DNA of 60,237 nt from a virus. A program made the translations under genes and the position numbers. Below, in pieces: positions 6,876 to 13,654 of this stretch (its first letter is position 1; each line of letters opens with the position of its first letter). The stretch covers positions 1-60,237 of the IMG/VR virus record IMGVR_UViG_3300032048_000003; one strand, given 5' to 3'. The notes under the pieces were generated by a model. That model made no database searches. It was not told the DNA's origin and saw only the letters and a list, made by a program, of their open reading frames with translations.

Positions 6876-7005
6876 AAAAAAGAAAAAGATTCCTCAACAT
6901 ATTTTAGATGAGGAACGTGGAGATGAGATTAGACAAATGAGGAAAGAACAAGCTCAAAGGGAAATGTACGATGACCCTTATTTGAATTGGAGCGGCCACA
7001 GGTAA
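6853..7005 (+). CDS. Small basic protein
   Basis: A 50-residue protein; ATG 6853 is chosen because GAGG lies just upstream, although the frame is open to an ATG at 6814. A Lys-rich N-terminus (KVKKKKKIPQ) and an Arg/Glu-rich helix suggest nucleic-acid or protein binding. Function unknown. Confidence 0.4.
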   Translation: MLLNTKVKKKKKIPQHILDEERGDEIRQMRKEQAQREMYDDPYLNWSGHR

Positions 7006-7006
7006 A

Positions 7007-7177
7007 ATGTTTAAATACATATTTCTAGGATTTATATTAGGTTATGCATTCAGTTTTGTTAGTCCAGAATGGTATGCATTTGTTAATAGTAACTTTATCC
7101 AATTTTGTAGGTGGGCAGAATTACCAGATGTAATTTGGCTTTGGATGGATAAATGGATTTTTTTCGGAGCACTATAA
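7007..7177 (+). CDS. Small membrane-associated protein
   Basis: A 56-residue protein starting with a hydrophobic signal-anchor-like helix (KYIFLGFILGYAFSF), followed by an aromatic region with many Trp (five in all). It has no lipobox. The stop overlaps the next start (TAATG at 7175-7179), arguing that both are real and coupled. Unknown function. Confidence 0.5.
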   Translation: MFKYIFLGFILGYAFSFVSPEWYAFVNSNFIQFCRWAELPDVIWLWMDKWIFFGAL

Positions 7178-7425
7178 TGATTATGACAAGACAACGACCC
7201 CATGTGAAAAAGAGCAAGAAGGTTTATAACCGGAAAGCAAAGCACCCAGAACCAAAATTAGATAGGCATTACGTATCAATGATGGTAGAAGAATATCTTG
7301 CAAAGGGTGGAGAGATCACAAAAATAACTGCAGATGGTACTGTTAACCAAAATTCATGGAAAGACCAAGCAAAGAAAAGTTGGAACACGCGACAAAAGAA
7401 AGCCTCGCAGTGTCCGAGCGGCTAG
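7177..7425 (+). CDS. Basic hypothetical protein overlapping tRNA-Cys
   Basis: An 82-residue Lys/Arg-rich protein read from the TAATG overlap at 7177. The last 7 residues lie inside the tRNA-Cys gene (from 7404), as in the GT9-like/tRNA-Thr pair. The central region (residues 27-55) is alpha/beta-like; no family is recognised. The strong positive charge suggests DNA or RNA binding. Confidence 0.45.
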   Translation: MIMTRQRPHVKKSKKVYNRKAKHPEPKLDRHYVSMMVEEYLAKGGEITKITADGTVNQNSWKDQAKKSWNTRQKKASQCPSG

Positions 7426-7477
7426 GAGATGGTTTGCAAAACCATATACATCGGTTCAAATCCGATCTGCGAGTCCA
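7404..7477 (+). tRNA. tRNA-Cys (GCA), CCA encoded
   Basis: Acceptor CTCGCAG/CTGCGAG, anticodon stem ATGGT/ACCAT around TTGCAAA (anticodon GCA), T arm ATCGG-TTCAAAT-CCGAT, and U73 then CCA; U73 is the expected identity base for Cys. It overlaps the end of the preceding coding frame and lies 8 bases before a promoter. Confidence 0.9.
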
Positions 7478-7485
7478 TTTTTTTC

Positions 7486-7514
7486 TTGACATTCCATTTT
7501 TAATATAGTATAAT
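7486..7514 (+). promoter_or_regulatory. Sigma70-type promoter (TTGACA-17-TATAAT)
   Basis: Perfect TTGACA at 7486-7491 and TATAAT at 7509-7514 with a 17-base spacer. It would transcribe the short gene at 7537 and the structured RNA that ends at the terminator near 8000. Confidence 0.88.
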
Positions 7515-7536
7515 AATTTTATTATAAGGTTACAAG

Positions 7537-7746
7537 ATGCATTCAAATAAACGATTACGCCAAGAAGGGGCTATAGCGCGCTTAGAGAAGACAATTGAAG
7601 CGCATCAAGCGGACTTTAAATTGGTAAATAAGATCATAGAAGATAAAAAGTTAACAAAAACTTCAAAAGAATTAGAGACCCTTCGAAATAAAAAAATTGA
7701 GCGTGCTCAAAAAACGATTGAGAATACAAAAATAGCAATGAGGTAA
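7537..7746 (+). CDS. Small helical (coiled-coil) protein
   Basis: A 69-residue, almost entirely helical, highly charged protein (Lys/Glu/Arg heptad-like pattern over residues 6-68). It is the only coding frame between the promoter at 7486 and the structured RNA, so it may share a transcript with that RNA. No family recognised. Confidence 0.5.
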   Translation: MHSNKRLRQEGAIARLEKTIEAHQADFKLVNKIIEDKKLTKTSKELETLRNKKIERAQKTIENTKIAMR

Positions 7747-8002
7747 TATCTGTCCAGGGTAGGTGGGACAGAAGTGATCTATTCCACTGTACGCCATAAT
7801 AGAGGGCGGGAATAGACATTCTATAGGCTGGCCGCGTTATTCATCTTATCAATGAGTACGGTGGAGGGGGTGATGCTTTATCTTGAGCGTTTATGTTCTG
7901 TCCGAAAACTTTTCGGCATAACGATCATACGCCAGGTAACCAGGTGTAGACAGATATAGGAAGCAGGGGTCGCTTAGCTAGCTTCCCCTTCTTCCGTTTT
8001 TT
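7747..8002 (+). ncRNA. Unidentified structured RNA (about 255 nt) ending in a terminator
   Basis: No credible gene lies here, and GC is above the surroundings. The segment folds by eye into a closed domain. TATCTGTC (7747-7754) pairs perfectly with GACAGATA (7949-7956). Inside are CTATTCC/GGAATAG (7779-7785/7809-7815) stacked on CGCC/GGCG, an arm CCGAAA/TTTCGG (7902-7916), and ACGCC/GGTGT (7929-7947) over GG/CC. It is followed at once by a Rho-independent terminator. It lacks the signatures of tRNA, tmRNA, RNase P or group I introns as far as I can see. It could be a phage regulatory RNA or an mRNA 3' element. Confidence 0.6.
7959..8002 (+). terminator. Rho-independent terminator of the structured RNA
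   Basis: GGAAG-C-AGGGG (7959-7969) pairs with CCCCT-T-CTTCC (7985-7995), and the stem is followed after one G by six T residues. It should end transcripts from the promoter at 7486. Confidence 0.8.
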
Positions 8003-8016
8003 AATTGGAGATTATA

Positions 8017-8379
8017 ATGAAATATGCTTTTGATATAGATGGTACTATTTGTACTAATCGCGAAGACGTCAGAGAAGAAAAGAAAGATAATACTATAACA
8101 TATTTGGATATGAAACCGTATCCGAAACGAATTCAATTGGTAAACGATCTCTATGATCAAGGTCATGAGATTATATATTGGACAGGTAGAGGTGGAGATT
8201 CATTTAAAGAAGATCCACATCATTGGTATGATGATACAGAAAGACAATTACAGGAATGGGGAGCCAAATACCATGAGCTTATTGTAGGTGGTAAACCATG
8301 GTTTGATATGTACATTTGTGATAAATCTTATAATTCAGAAACCTGGTTTCCTATTTTTGAAAAGATGAAGGATGCCTAG
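8017..8379 (+). CDS. HAD-superfamily hydrolase, small phosphatase type
   Basis: A 120-residue protein from ATG 8017, chosen over an in-frame upstream ATG because GGAG lies 6 bases before it. FDIDGTIC (residues 4-11) is HAD motif I with the nucleophile and acid Asp pair. YWTGRG near residue 54 is motif II (Thr), and DMYICDK near residue 101 fits motifs III/IV. There is no cap domain, resembling small phosphatases annotated in capsule or polynucleotide metabolism. It would hydrolyse a phosphomonoester. Substrate unknown. It overlaps the next gene by 8 bases. Confidence 0.75.
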   Translation: MKYAFDIDGTICTNREDVREEKKDNTITYLDMKPYPKRIQLVNDLYDQGHEIIYWTGRGGDSFKEDPHHWYDDTERQLQEWGAKYHELIVGGKPWFDMYICDKSYNSETWFPIFEKMKDA

Positions 8380-8659
8380 TGAAATTCGGACAAGAACAGA
8401 AGAAATTGAAATTACGGCTAATGAGGTTGAACCAATGAAAGCGATTTTAGAATTTCAGCTACCTGAAGACCAAGAACAACATCGTCAATCAATTGATGGA
8501 ATGAATTGGGCTTTATCTATGTGGGACTTAGAACAGTTTATTAGGAACGAAAGAAAATATAATGATAAGTTAACAGATATAGAATTAGATGTATATGAAA
8601 AGATATCTAATCAGATAGTGGGAATTATGAATGAAAATAATTTAAAATATCCGACTTAA
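8372..8659 (+). CDS. Conserved small phage protein
   Basis: A 95-residue frame; a second plausible start is ATG 8435, where GAGG lies about 8 bases upstream and the family-like segment MKAILEFQLPEDQ begins. The core (LEFQLPEDQEQH, then WALSMWDLEQFIRNE) resembles small acidic proteins widespread in tailed phages. No catalytic motif. It ends 2 bases before tRNA-Tyr. Function unknown. Confidence 0.55.
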   Translation: MPSEIRTRTEEIEITANEVEPMKAILEFQLPEDQEQHRQSIDGMNWALSMWDLEQFIRNERKYNDKLTDIELDVYEKISNQIVGIMNENNLKYPT

Positions 8660-8661
8660 TG

Positions 8662-8745
8662 GGGGAGGCTGTGCATTGGTGAGCTCAACAGACTGTAAAT
8701 CTGCCGCCTGAGGCTGTGATGGTTCGACTCCATCTCTCCCCACCA
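8662..8745 (+). tRNA. tRNA-Tyr (GUA), long variable arm, CCA encoded
   Basis: Acceptor GGGGAGG/TCTCCCC (one G-U), anticodon stem CAGA/TCTG around CTGTAAA (anticodon GUA), a long variable arm GCCTGAGGC as expected for class II tRNA-Tyr, T arm GATGG-TTCGACT-CCATC, A73 and CCA. Confidence 0.9.
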
Positions 8746-8748
8746 CAT

Positions 8749-8824
8749 AGGCGATTAGCTCAGACGGGAGAGCAGGTGTTTTACAAGCATCAGGTCACTG
8801 GTTCGATCCCAGTATCGCCTACCA
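8749..8824 (+). tRNA. tRNA-Val (UAC), CCA encoded
   Basis: Acceptor AGGCGAT/ATCGCCT, D arm GCTC/GAGC, anticodon loop TTTACAA (anticodon UAC), T arm ACTGG-TTCGATC-CCAGT, A73 and CCA. It sits 3 bases after tRNA-Tyr, so they form a tandem pair. Confidence 0.9.
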
Positions 8825-8835
8825 CTAGGAAAAAA

Positions 8836-9042
8836 ATGAAAAGGCTATTATTAATTTTTATAATGATGGCAACATGGATAGTTGTTGGTTGTAGTACAGC
8901 AGGATGTTATGGACATTGGGTTAAAGGACCCGGTCATCATAGAGGAACTAGAGCGCTCCTTAAAGACGCTCATTTACCTTACTATCAATGTGTAGATGAG
9001 AATAACAAAGGCAGCAATTTGGAGAAACGGAGATATTTGTGA
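8836..9042 (+). CDS. Small lipoprotein, paralogue of the one at 9335
   Basis: A 68-residue protein from ATG 8836; the frame upstream only translates the tRNA-Val. A basic tip and hydrophobic core (KRLLLIFIMMATWIVV) end in the lipobox VVGC at residue 19. The mature part begins CSTAGCYGHWV with a Tyr/His/Cys-rich tail. It is probably acylated and anchored in the inner or outer membrane. The signal region is nearly identical to the 9335 protein and both share GCxGHWV and YxQCVD, so they arose by duplication. A superinfection-exclusion or spanin-like role is speculation. Confidence 0.65.
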   Translation: MKRLLLIFIMMATWIVVGCSTAGCYGHWVKGPGHHRGTRALLKDAHLPYYQCVDENNKGSNLEKRRYL

Positions 9043-9287
9043 CCAAAGAACAAACACAATTAGATCAAGACATTAAATTACCTCTTGACGTGCCGACATC
9101 CCATTCATTTTCGATGGAAAAGATATATCATTTTGTTTGTGGAGAATGTAAAAATTGGTGGAGCCATGCAACTGATATGGTTTACAGGCGAGGTCAAAAT
9201 ATGTCTTGTCCTCATTGTGGGGAAATGAGAGGAATTGTTAAAAATGATATGGATGAAAATCCCCGATGGGAAAGAGATGTAACGTAA
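9039..9287 (+). CDS. Zinc-ribbon protein
   Basis: An 82-residue protein starting at GTG 9039, which overlaps the preceding TGA (GTGA). CGECKNWW near residue 34 and CPHCGEM near residue 57 provide four Cys spaced as a zinc ribbon. It lies between the two paralogous lipoprotein genes. Function unknown; a nucleic-acid-binding role is possible. Confidence 0.6.
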   Translation: MTKEQTQLDQDIKLPLDVPTSHSFSMEKIYHFVCGECKNWWSHATDMVYRRGQNMSCPHCGEMRGIVKNDMDENPRWERDVT

Positions 9288-9334
9288 ATGGTAAGAGTAT
9301 TCCAATATAAAAAATAAAATAAAAGAAGGAGCAA

Positions 9335-9568
9335 ATGCAGAAAAAGCTATTATTAATTTTTATAATGATGGCGACATGGACGGTTGTAGGGTGTGAATCA
9401 GTAAAACAAGCAGGATGTTTTGGTCATTGGGTAGAACATAATGATGGATCCAGAAGCGGTCATAAGAGAGGTACGATTTATTCTAATCGACATAATGTTA
9501 CACCTTATAGACAATGCGTGGATGCAGAAGCCCCACACTTAAATAAAGAACGGAGGCCATTCGGATGA
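9335..9568 (+). CDS. Small lipoprotein, paralogue of the one at 8836
   Basis: A 77-residue protein preceded by AAGGAG at the right distance. The signal peptide KKLLLIFIMMATWTVVGC carries the lipobox VVGC (Cys 20). The mature chain keeps GCFGHWV, an Arg/Gly-rich centre and YRQCVDA, paralleling the 8836 protein. It overlaps the next lipoprotein gene by 4 bases (ATGA), so three lipoproteins may be made together. Confidence 0.65.
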   Translation: MQKKLLLIFIMMATWTVVGCESVKQAGCFGHWVEHNDGSRSGHKRGTIYSNRHNVTPYRQCVDAEAPHLNKERRPFG

Positions 9569-9780
9569 GAATAGCATTACTCGTTTTTGTAATGTTATTG
9601 ATGAGTAGTTGTTCGAGCAACACAAATAATTGGCCAAGAGGTATGACACCATTTTTTGCAGAGTGCGAAGGAGAAGGTGGAACATATACAGATAAGGCAT
9701 ATGCGGTTAGAAAAAGACAGCCGTGTCCTGGAGGATGGAAATTTTATGACAGAGGCGAACCAACTCTAACAAATGATTAA
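9565..9780 (+). CDS. Small lipoprotein
   Basis: A 71-residue protein with a signal sequence RIALLVFVMLLMSSC (lipobox LMSSC, Cys 16) and a mature region containing two further Cys (FAECEGEGG, QPCPGGW), which could form a disulfide in the periplasm. It starts inside the end of the previous lipoprotein gene. No family recognised. Confidence 0.6.
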   Translation: MRIALLVFVMLLMSSCSSNTNNWPRGMTPFFAECEGEGGTYTDKAYAVRKRQPCPGGWKFYDRGEPTLTND

Positions 9781-9785
9781 AGATA

Positions 9786-10214
9786 ATGTGGATCGCAATA
9801 ATCACTATTGTATTAGCGGTAACACTAAGTGGATGTGCAAGGGATGCATCTGGTGATGATCATAAAGATGAAGTGACTGTAACTTCTGAAGTAACAGCAG
9901 ACAAAGATGTTAGTGATGAAACGATATGGATTGCAATAGTCATGACATGGAACCCTGTCGTTTATACAATAGACAAAGAATTTTCATCTGAAGTAAACTG
10001 TTGGAACTACTACGATAATGGTGCCGGAGAAAGTAAAATGCTTAATAGTTACGGCACACAAGTTTTAGACCATCAAGGCAATAAGCCTGACAAAGAATAT
10101 ATGAAAAAACATCGCCCATCACACCGAGAATACCCAACTAGAATATACAAGAATTTCGGAGGATGGATGATGTGGTTAACCTGTGACATAAAAGGAAGGC
10201 TTGAAGGATTATGA
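9786..10214 (+). CDS. Lipoprotein, 142 residues
   Basis: Signal WIAIITIVLAVTLSGC with lipobox TLSGC (Cys 17), an acidic Asp/Thr-rich linker (residues about 18-45), then a Trp-rich beta-like domain with paired Cys (EVNCWNYY and WLTCDIKG), plausibly disulfide-linked outside the cytoplasm. It is the largest of the cluster. It overlaps the next gene by 4 bases. Function unknown; membrane-anchored phage lipoproteins sometimes block receptors. Confidence 0.6.
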   Translation: MWIAIITIVLAVTLSGCARDASGDDHKDEVTVTSEVTADKDVSDETIWIAIVMTWNPVVYTIDKEFSSEVNCWNYYDNGAGESKMLNSYGTQVLDHQGNKPDKEYMKKHRPSHREYPTRIYKNFGGWMMWLTCDIKGRLEGL

Positions 10215-10537
10215 GTATAACAAATGGCGCATTGTATGATAGGTTTGATCTTGAAGAATCTATCATGCAAATGGCAAATATATTAGATGATATAAAAATT
10301 TTATCTGAAAATGTTATGGAAGATTCAGAATGTGATAAAGATAAAATAATAAATGCTTTAGTTGGAATGGAAACAATATATCAAATGCGTTTTGATAAAA
10401 CAATTGATATTATGGAGTATTGTGTTCGGACCCGCATGTTAGATAATAATAATCATATTTCACCAAACCCTAATTTAGATTATAAGGGAAAACAGCTAGA
10501 TGATGAAGGAAATTCTGAATCTAGATTTAATTTTTGA
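10211..10537 (+). CDS. Hypothetical helical protein
   Basis: A 108-residue protein, helical over residues 10-75 with many Met and acidic residues and a disordered C-terminal tail. It begins at the ATGA overlap with the lipoprotein gene. No motif. It is the last gene before the late promoter at 10567. Confidence 0.5.
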   Translation: MSITNGALYDRFDLEESIMQMANILDDIKILSENVMEDSECDKDKIINALVGMETIYQMRFDKTIDIMEYCVRTRMLDNNNHISPNPNLDYKGKQLDDEGNSESRFNF

Positions 10538-10566
10538 TTATTTTTAAATGAGTAATGTTAAAATCA

Positions 10567-10574
10567 TATAAATA
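10567..10574 (+). promoter_or_regulatory. T4-like late promoter box TATAAATA
   Basis: An exact TATAAATA, the T4 gp55-type late -10 element, lies 41 bases before the prohead-core-like gene at 10615 and has no -35 box. That position and the nature of the gene fit late transcription. Confidence 0.65.
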
Positions 10575-10614
10575 AATCAAATGACAAAACGATAATATAT
10601 TACGGAGTGTATCA

Positions 10615-11646
10615 ATGTCGGATAAGGAAATAAAAGAAGAAGTAAATGATGAAGAGCAAGCTGAGGCCATGGAAGATCCTTCGAATCCTGCGTCAGAACT
10701 GGTGGATTTAGTCCTTTCCGGTGAGCTACACGCAGCAAACGAGAAGTTTAATAGTATTGCAGAATCTAAAGTAGTTACAGCAATTGAAGATGAGAAGTTA
10801 AAAATCGCTCAAACTCTTTTCAGTGAAGATGAAGAGCCCCTTGAAGAAGCACCTAAAACTAAAGTAAAAGAAGATGATGATGAAGACGAAGACGACGAAG
10901 ACGATGATAACGAGGCAGGGGAAGATGATGGCGATGATAAGCCAGCTGCTCCTAAAGATAAGGAAGATGAAGATGATGATTCAGATTCAGATGATTCCGA
11001 TGAAGGAGATGATAAACCGAAGAAAGGTAAAATTCCTCCTCAGTTTATGAAGAAAGAGGAAGTATCTGCATCAGAAGGGGTCACCGGTGATGATGATGCG
11101 AATGAAAAAGCGTTAGCTAAAAACCGCGCTATGGCAAAGAAGTATGGCCAAGTTCGTCAGGGCATCCCCGCAGATAAAAAAGAAGAAGTAAAACCTGAAC
11201 AATCTTTTGATCCAGGTGAAGCAAGCACTAACATGCCACTTCCGGAATACTCTTTTGTAGCACAAGTAGCTAATCATTTATCTGGAAATAGAGGTGGATA
11301 TATAAAAGAAGATCTTGCCAGAGATATTGAAGCCGGCTTTAAAAAGTTATCTTCAAAGAAGGCTAAAGCTGGTAAGTCCGATGGCTTCGAAGGTAATGCA
11401 ATAAAATGCGGAGATTATAAGATTACTCCAGTTAAATATCACGATGCATCAGATACCACACCAGGTGCAGATGAAAGTATTGCCTTTCACGTATATGTTG
11501 AAGACGGTAAAGGAAAAGCTGTGACGGGTAAGATAAATGCAAGTCAGGGTGCTGACGCGATAGATTTTGAAACCGAATCCGGAAAATTTTCTTCGAGCGA
11601 TAAAAAGACAGCTAAAGAAATCGAAAAGTGGTGTAATTCAAATTAA
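10615..11646 (+). CDS. Late structural protein: prohead-core-like N-terminus, acidic linker, and a duplicated C-terminal domain
   Basis: A 343-residue protein. Residues about 22-70 (SELVDLVLSGELHAANEKF onwards to IAQTLFSE) resemble a helical segment found in T4-like prohead core or scaffold proteins. Residues about 72-145 are an extreme Asp/Glu/Lys-rich linker. The C-terminal part (from about residue 215) has SFVAQVANHL, then GGYIKEDLARDIEAGFK, IKCGDYKI and KEIEKWC, closely matching the whole protein at 42307 (GGYIKEDLARDIEKGFK, IKCGDFFI, KSIEQWC). It is preceded by a late promoter. Assembly or internal head protein is my inference; the shared domain is directly visible. Confidence 0.6.
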   Translation: MSDKEIKEEVNDEEQAEAMEDPSNPASELVDLVLSGELHAANEKFNSIAESKVVTAIEDEKLKIAQTLFSEDEEPLEEAPKTKVKEDDDEDEDDEDDDNEAGEDDGDDKPAAPKDKEDEDDDSDSDDSDEGDDKPKKGKIPPQFMKKEEVSASEGVTGDDDANEKALAKNRAMAKKYGQVRQGIPADKKEEVKPEQSFDPGEASTNMPLPEYSFVAQVANHLSGNRGGYIKEDLARDIEAGFKKLSSKKAKAGKSDGFEGNAIKCGDYKITPVKYHDASDTTPGADESIAFHVYVEDGKGKAVTGKINASQGADAIDFETESGKFSSSDKKTAKEIEKWCNSN

Positions 11647-11707
11647 AGACTTTTCATTCAACGTTGGAAATCGTAAGTAACAATTTGTGGGAGGCTTATG
11701 TCTCTCA

Positions 11708-11802
11708 ATCGGCTGCACTGTAAGATTTGGTTTTTGGAGAAGCTGGTAAAGCAAGGATAAAGACTTGGATGGGATCCGATGATCTTGCTGTCAGCAGCCG
11801 AT
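11708..11802 (+). ncRNA. Candidate small structured RNA (nested helices, U-rich tail)
   Basis: The gap from 11647 to 11832 holds a closed fold: ATCGGCTGC (11708-11716) pairs perfectly with GCAGCCGAT (11794-11802); inside, AGCAAG (11750-11755) pairs with CTTGCT (11784-11789), enclosing TTGGAT-GGG-ATCCGA (11765-11779). The outer helix is followed by AACTTTTGTTTTTTG, so it may end as a weak terminator. No promoter is obvious nearby. It may be a small RNA or the 3' end of the 10615 transcript. Confidence 0.5.
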
Positions 11803-11832
11803 AACTTTTGTTTTTTGATATGGATTGATCAA

Positions 11833-12039
11833 ATGAATATTTGGTTAGAGTATTTTAAATATAATGATAATAGAAATAATAATCATGCGCAGATGAAAGA
11901 GAATGCCAAGTGGAAAGCGCCTGATCCAAAAGATATTCAAAGAAGACCTTGCATTGATAGAGAACAAGCACAAAATATAGCTAAGTCTCTGCAAGAACAA
12001 GGATACCACGTAAGTATAAAAACAGATGGCCCAATGTGA
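11833..12039 (+). CDS. Small hypothetical protein
   Basis: A 68-residue protein from ATG 11833; the upstream in-frame ATG at 11779 lies within the RNA fold and is less likely. The C-terminal half (RPCIDREQAQNIAKSLQEQG) looks like a short helical domain followed by a beta strand. No family recognised. It ends 3 bases before the glutaredoxin start. Confidence 0.45.
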   Translation: MNIWLEYFKYNDNRNNNHAQMKENAKWKAPDPKDIQRRPCIDREQAQNIAKSLQEQGYHVSIKTDGPM

Positions 12040-12042
12040 AGT

Positions 12043-12294
12043 ATGAATTTAAAAATGACAGGGAATGTTATTGTTAGACATCAATCAGTTCCCGATTGTG
12101 AATGGTGTGACAAATCAAAAGATTTATTAGATCTAAAAGGTATCAAGTATACAATTATAGATAGTGATAAAAAATTATTTTGGAATCTTATGCAAGAAAC
12201 AAATAGTAAAAAAGTCCCCCAAATAATTTTGAATGGACAGTTCATCGGAGATTATAACGATCTTTTAGAATATTTCGATGATGAATTATCTTAA
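12043..12294 (+). CDS. Glutaredoxin
   Basis: An 83-residue thioredoxin-fold protein. The redox motif CEWC follows VPD near residue 22, KKVPQIILNGQFIGDY carries the cis-proline (VP) and glutathione-binding GxFIG region, and the C-terminal helix is acidic. It would reduce disulfides with glutathione. T4-like phages use glutaredoxins to feed ribonucleotide reductase, though the class II NrdJ at 58257 could also accept thioredoxin. ATG 12043 gives an N-terminus slightly longer than usual; ATG 12055 is an alternative. Confidence 0.85.
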   Translation: MNLKMTGNVIVRHQSVPDCEWCDKSKDLLDLKGIKYTIIDSDKKLFWNLMQETNSKKVPQIILNGQFIGDYNDLLEYFDDELS

Positions 12295-12303
12295 ATAATA
12301 ACG

Positions 12304-12378
12304 TCGACTTTCCCGGTCGAAGGAGGTGTAATGCTTACCGGGTACAGACATGATAACTATTATATGTACACTCTTTAA
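12304..12378 (+). promoter_or_regulatory. Leader with alternative hairpins and a 15-codon leader peptide
   Basis: TCGAC/GTCGA (12304-12308/12316-12320) and CCCGGT/ACCGGG (12312-12317/12337-12342) are mutually exclusive hairpins. The second places a strong AGGAGG (12321-12326) in its loop. That site serves ATG 12331, a 15-residue frame (MLTGYRHDNYYMYTL) stopping at 12376-12378, which overlaps the glycosyltransferase start at 12350. Ribosomes on the leader could open or block the downstream start. The structure and frame are seen; the control is inference. Confidence 0.45.
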
Positions 12379-13051
12379 AGGGGCCCGACTCGGTATACCT
12401 CATTCAACAGAAATATATAATGCTGAATGGGCAGATAAATTATATCGGGGTCTAAAGAGAAATATAACAACAGATTTTGAGTTGGTTTGTTTAGTTGATG
12501 AAGACTATAAATTTAAAGAACCAATTCGTGCTATCCCCTTCCTTGATCCCAACTCTCCAGGTTGGTCACTTTTAATAGAGTTTTATAGACCAGATATTAC
12601 AACGAATCGTAGACTAACAATTGGTCTAGATACTGTTATAATGTCTAATATAGATGACATTCTTACATTTCCTTTAGATGTTGGCTTATTGACTGACCCA
12701 ATGATAGAGGATGAAGTATGTAATGGTATAAGTATTGTTAGTGATCAAACAGCAAATAAAATTTGGGATGTATGGACTAATCAACGAGAATGGGTTTTAA
12801 AAAATTGTAGATTATTACCATGGAATACTCCATCAGAATTATCGATGATGAGAAAATTATTTAATGCAGATGGTAAAGTTCCCAGAATAGATATTGGCTT
12901 TCCAGGACGAATATTTTCTTATAAGATTCATATAATGAAAGATCCTAGTCTTTTAAATAACGCATCTATTATTTACTTTCATGGTAAACCAAAATTACAA
13001 CAACTATATAACATTAAATATAATAAAAAGATATTGGAGAATTGGGTATGA
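12350..13051 (+). CDS. Putative glycosyltransferase (GT8-like)
   Basis: A 233-residue protein beginning with an alternating beta strand (ITIICTLFKG) as in GT-A folds. RLTIGLDTVIMSNIDDIL near residues 85-102 resembles the nucleotide-sugar/metal site of GT8-like transferases (LDT-I in place of DxD), and IYFHGKPK near the C-terminus resembles the terminal His-Gly motif of such enzymes. It probably transfers sugar to a surface polymer or nucleotide. It lies next to the acyltransferase-like gene with a 4-base overlap. Confidence 0.6.
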   Translation: MITIICTLFKGARLGIPHSTEIYNAEWADKLYRGLKRNITTDFELVCLVDEDYKFKEPIRAIPFLDPNSPGWSLLIEFYRPDITTNRRLTIGLDTVIMSNIDDILTFPLDVGLLTDPMIEDEVCNGISIVSDQTANKIWDVWTNQREWVLKNCRLLPWNTPSELSMMRKLFNADGKVPRIDIGFPGRIFSYKIHIMKDPSLLNNASIIYFHGKPKLQQLYNIKYNKKILENWV

Positions 13052-13653
13052 CCATGTTAAATAATTGGGACTATGTAGGTTCAAATAAGATACATAAAAC
13101 TGCTCTTATCGATTGGAGAAATGTTGAAATAGGAGAGAACAATATTATAGGACCATATACTTGTATTGGTACAGATGCCCAGAGCGTAAGAGATGAATCT
13201 AAGGGTAGGATATCTATAGGAGATAATAATATATTCAGAGAAGCTGTTTCTGTAAATAGGCCTACTGCATGGTCAGAGATAACAGCTATAGAAGATAATT
13301 GTTATTTGATGATTAACGCTCATATCGCTCATGATTGTTATATTGAGTCTAATTGTGTTATTAGTAATAATGTAGCTTTTGGTGGACATGTGTATGTTAT
13401 GAATAATACACAAATTGGTTTTGGTGTTCTTGTTCATCAATATAATGTTATTGGTTCTTATTGTATGTTTGGTTTGGGAACTGTTATTCCTAAAGGAGCA
13501 GATCTTAAATGTGGAACATTGTGGTATGGTAATCCAGCAAGATTTAAAAAGTATAATGAAGTTGGATTACAACGAAACGAACTTGCAGTAGAAGATATGA
13601 AACCTGAAGATGAAAGACGACAAAGTATTATTGAAGAAAGATCTAAATACTAA
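13048..13653 (+). CDS. LpxA-like left-handed beta-helix acyltransferase
   Basis: A 201-residue protein with hexapeptide repeats from about residue 25. NAHIAHDCYIE (H92, H95) matches the LpxA active-site region, where the second His is catalytic, followed by ISNNVAFGGHV and GNPARFKKYNEVGLQR as in LpxA/LpxD-like enzymes. E. coli LpxA is 262 residues, so the C-terminal helical domain is reduced here. LpxA adds the first acyl chain to UDP-GlcNAc in lipid A synthesis; a phage copy could alter lipid A or build an acylated sugar. Start at ATG 13048 (ATGA overlap), with ATG 13054 as alternative. Confidence 0.75.
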   Translation: MTMLNNWDYVGSNKIHKTALIDWRNVEIGENNIIGPYTCIGTDAQSVRDESKGRISIGDNNIFREAVSVNRPTAWSEITAIEDNCYLMINAHIAHDCYIESNCVISNNVAFGGHVYVMNNTQIGFGVLVHQYNVIGSYCMFGLGTVIPKGADLKCGTLWYGNPARFKKYNEVGLQRNELAVEDMKPEDERRQSIIEERSKY

Positions 13654-13654
13654 T

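Noticed and set aside
7747-8002. tmRNA, RNase P RNA or group I intron
   Set aside because: The conserved cores and flanking exons of these classes are not seen; the segment is flanked by complete separate genes.
8716-8835. N-terminal extension of the 8836 lipoprotein
   Set aside because: It is merely translation of the tRNA-Tyr/tRNA-Val region; the signal peptide begins at ATG 8836.
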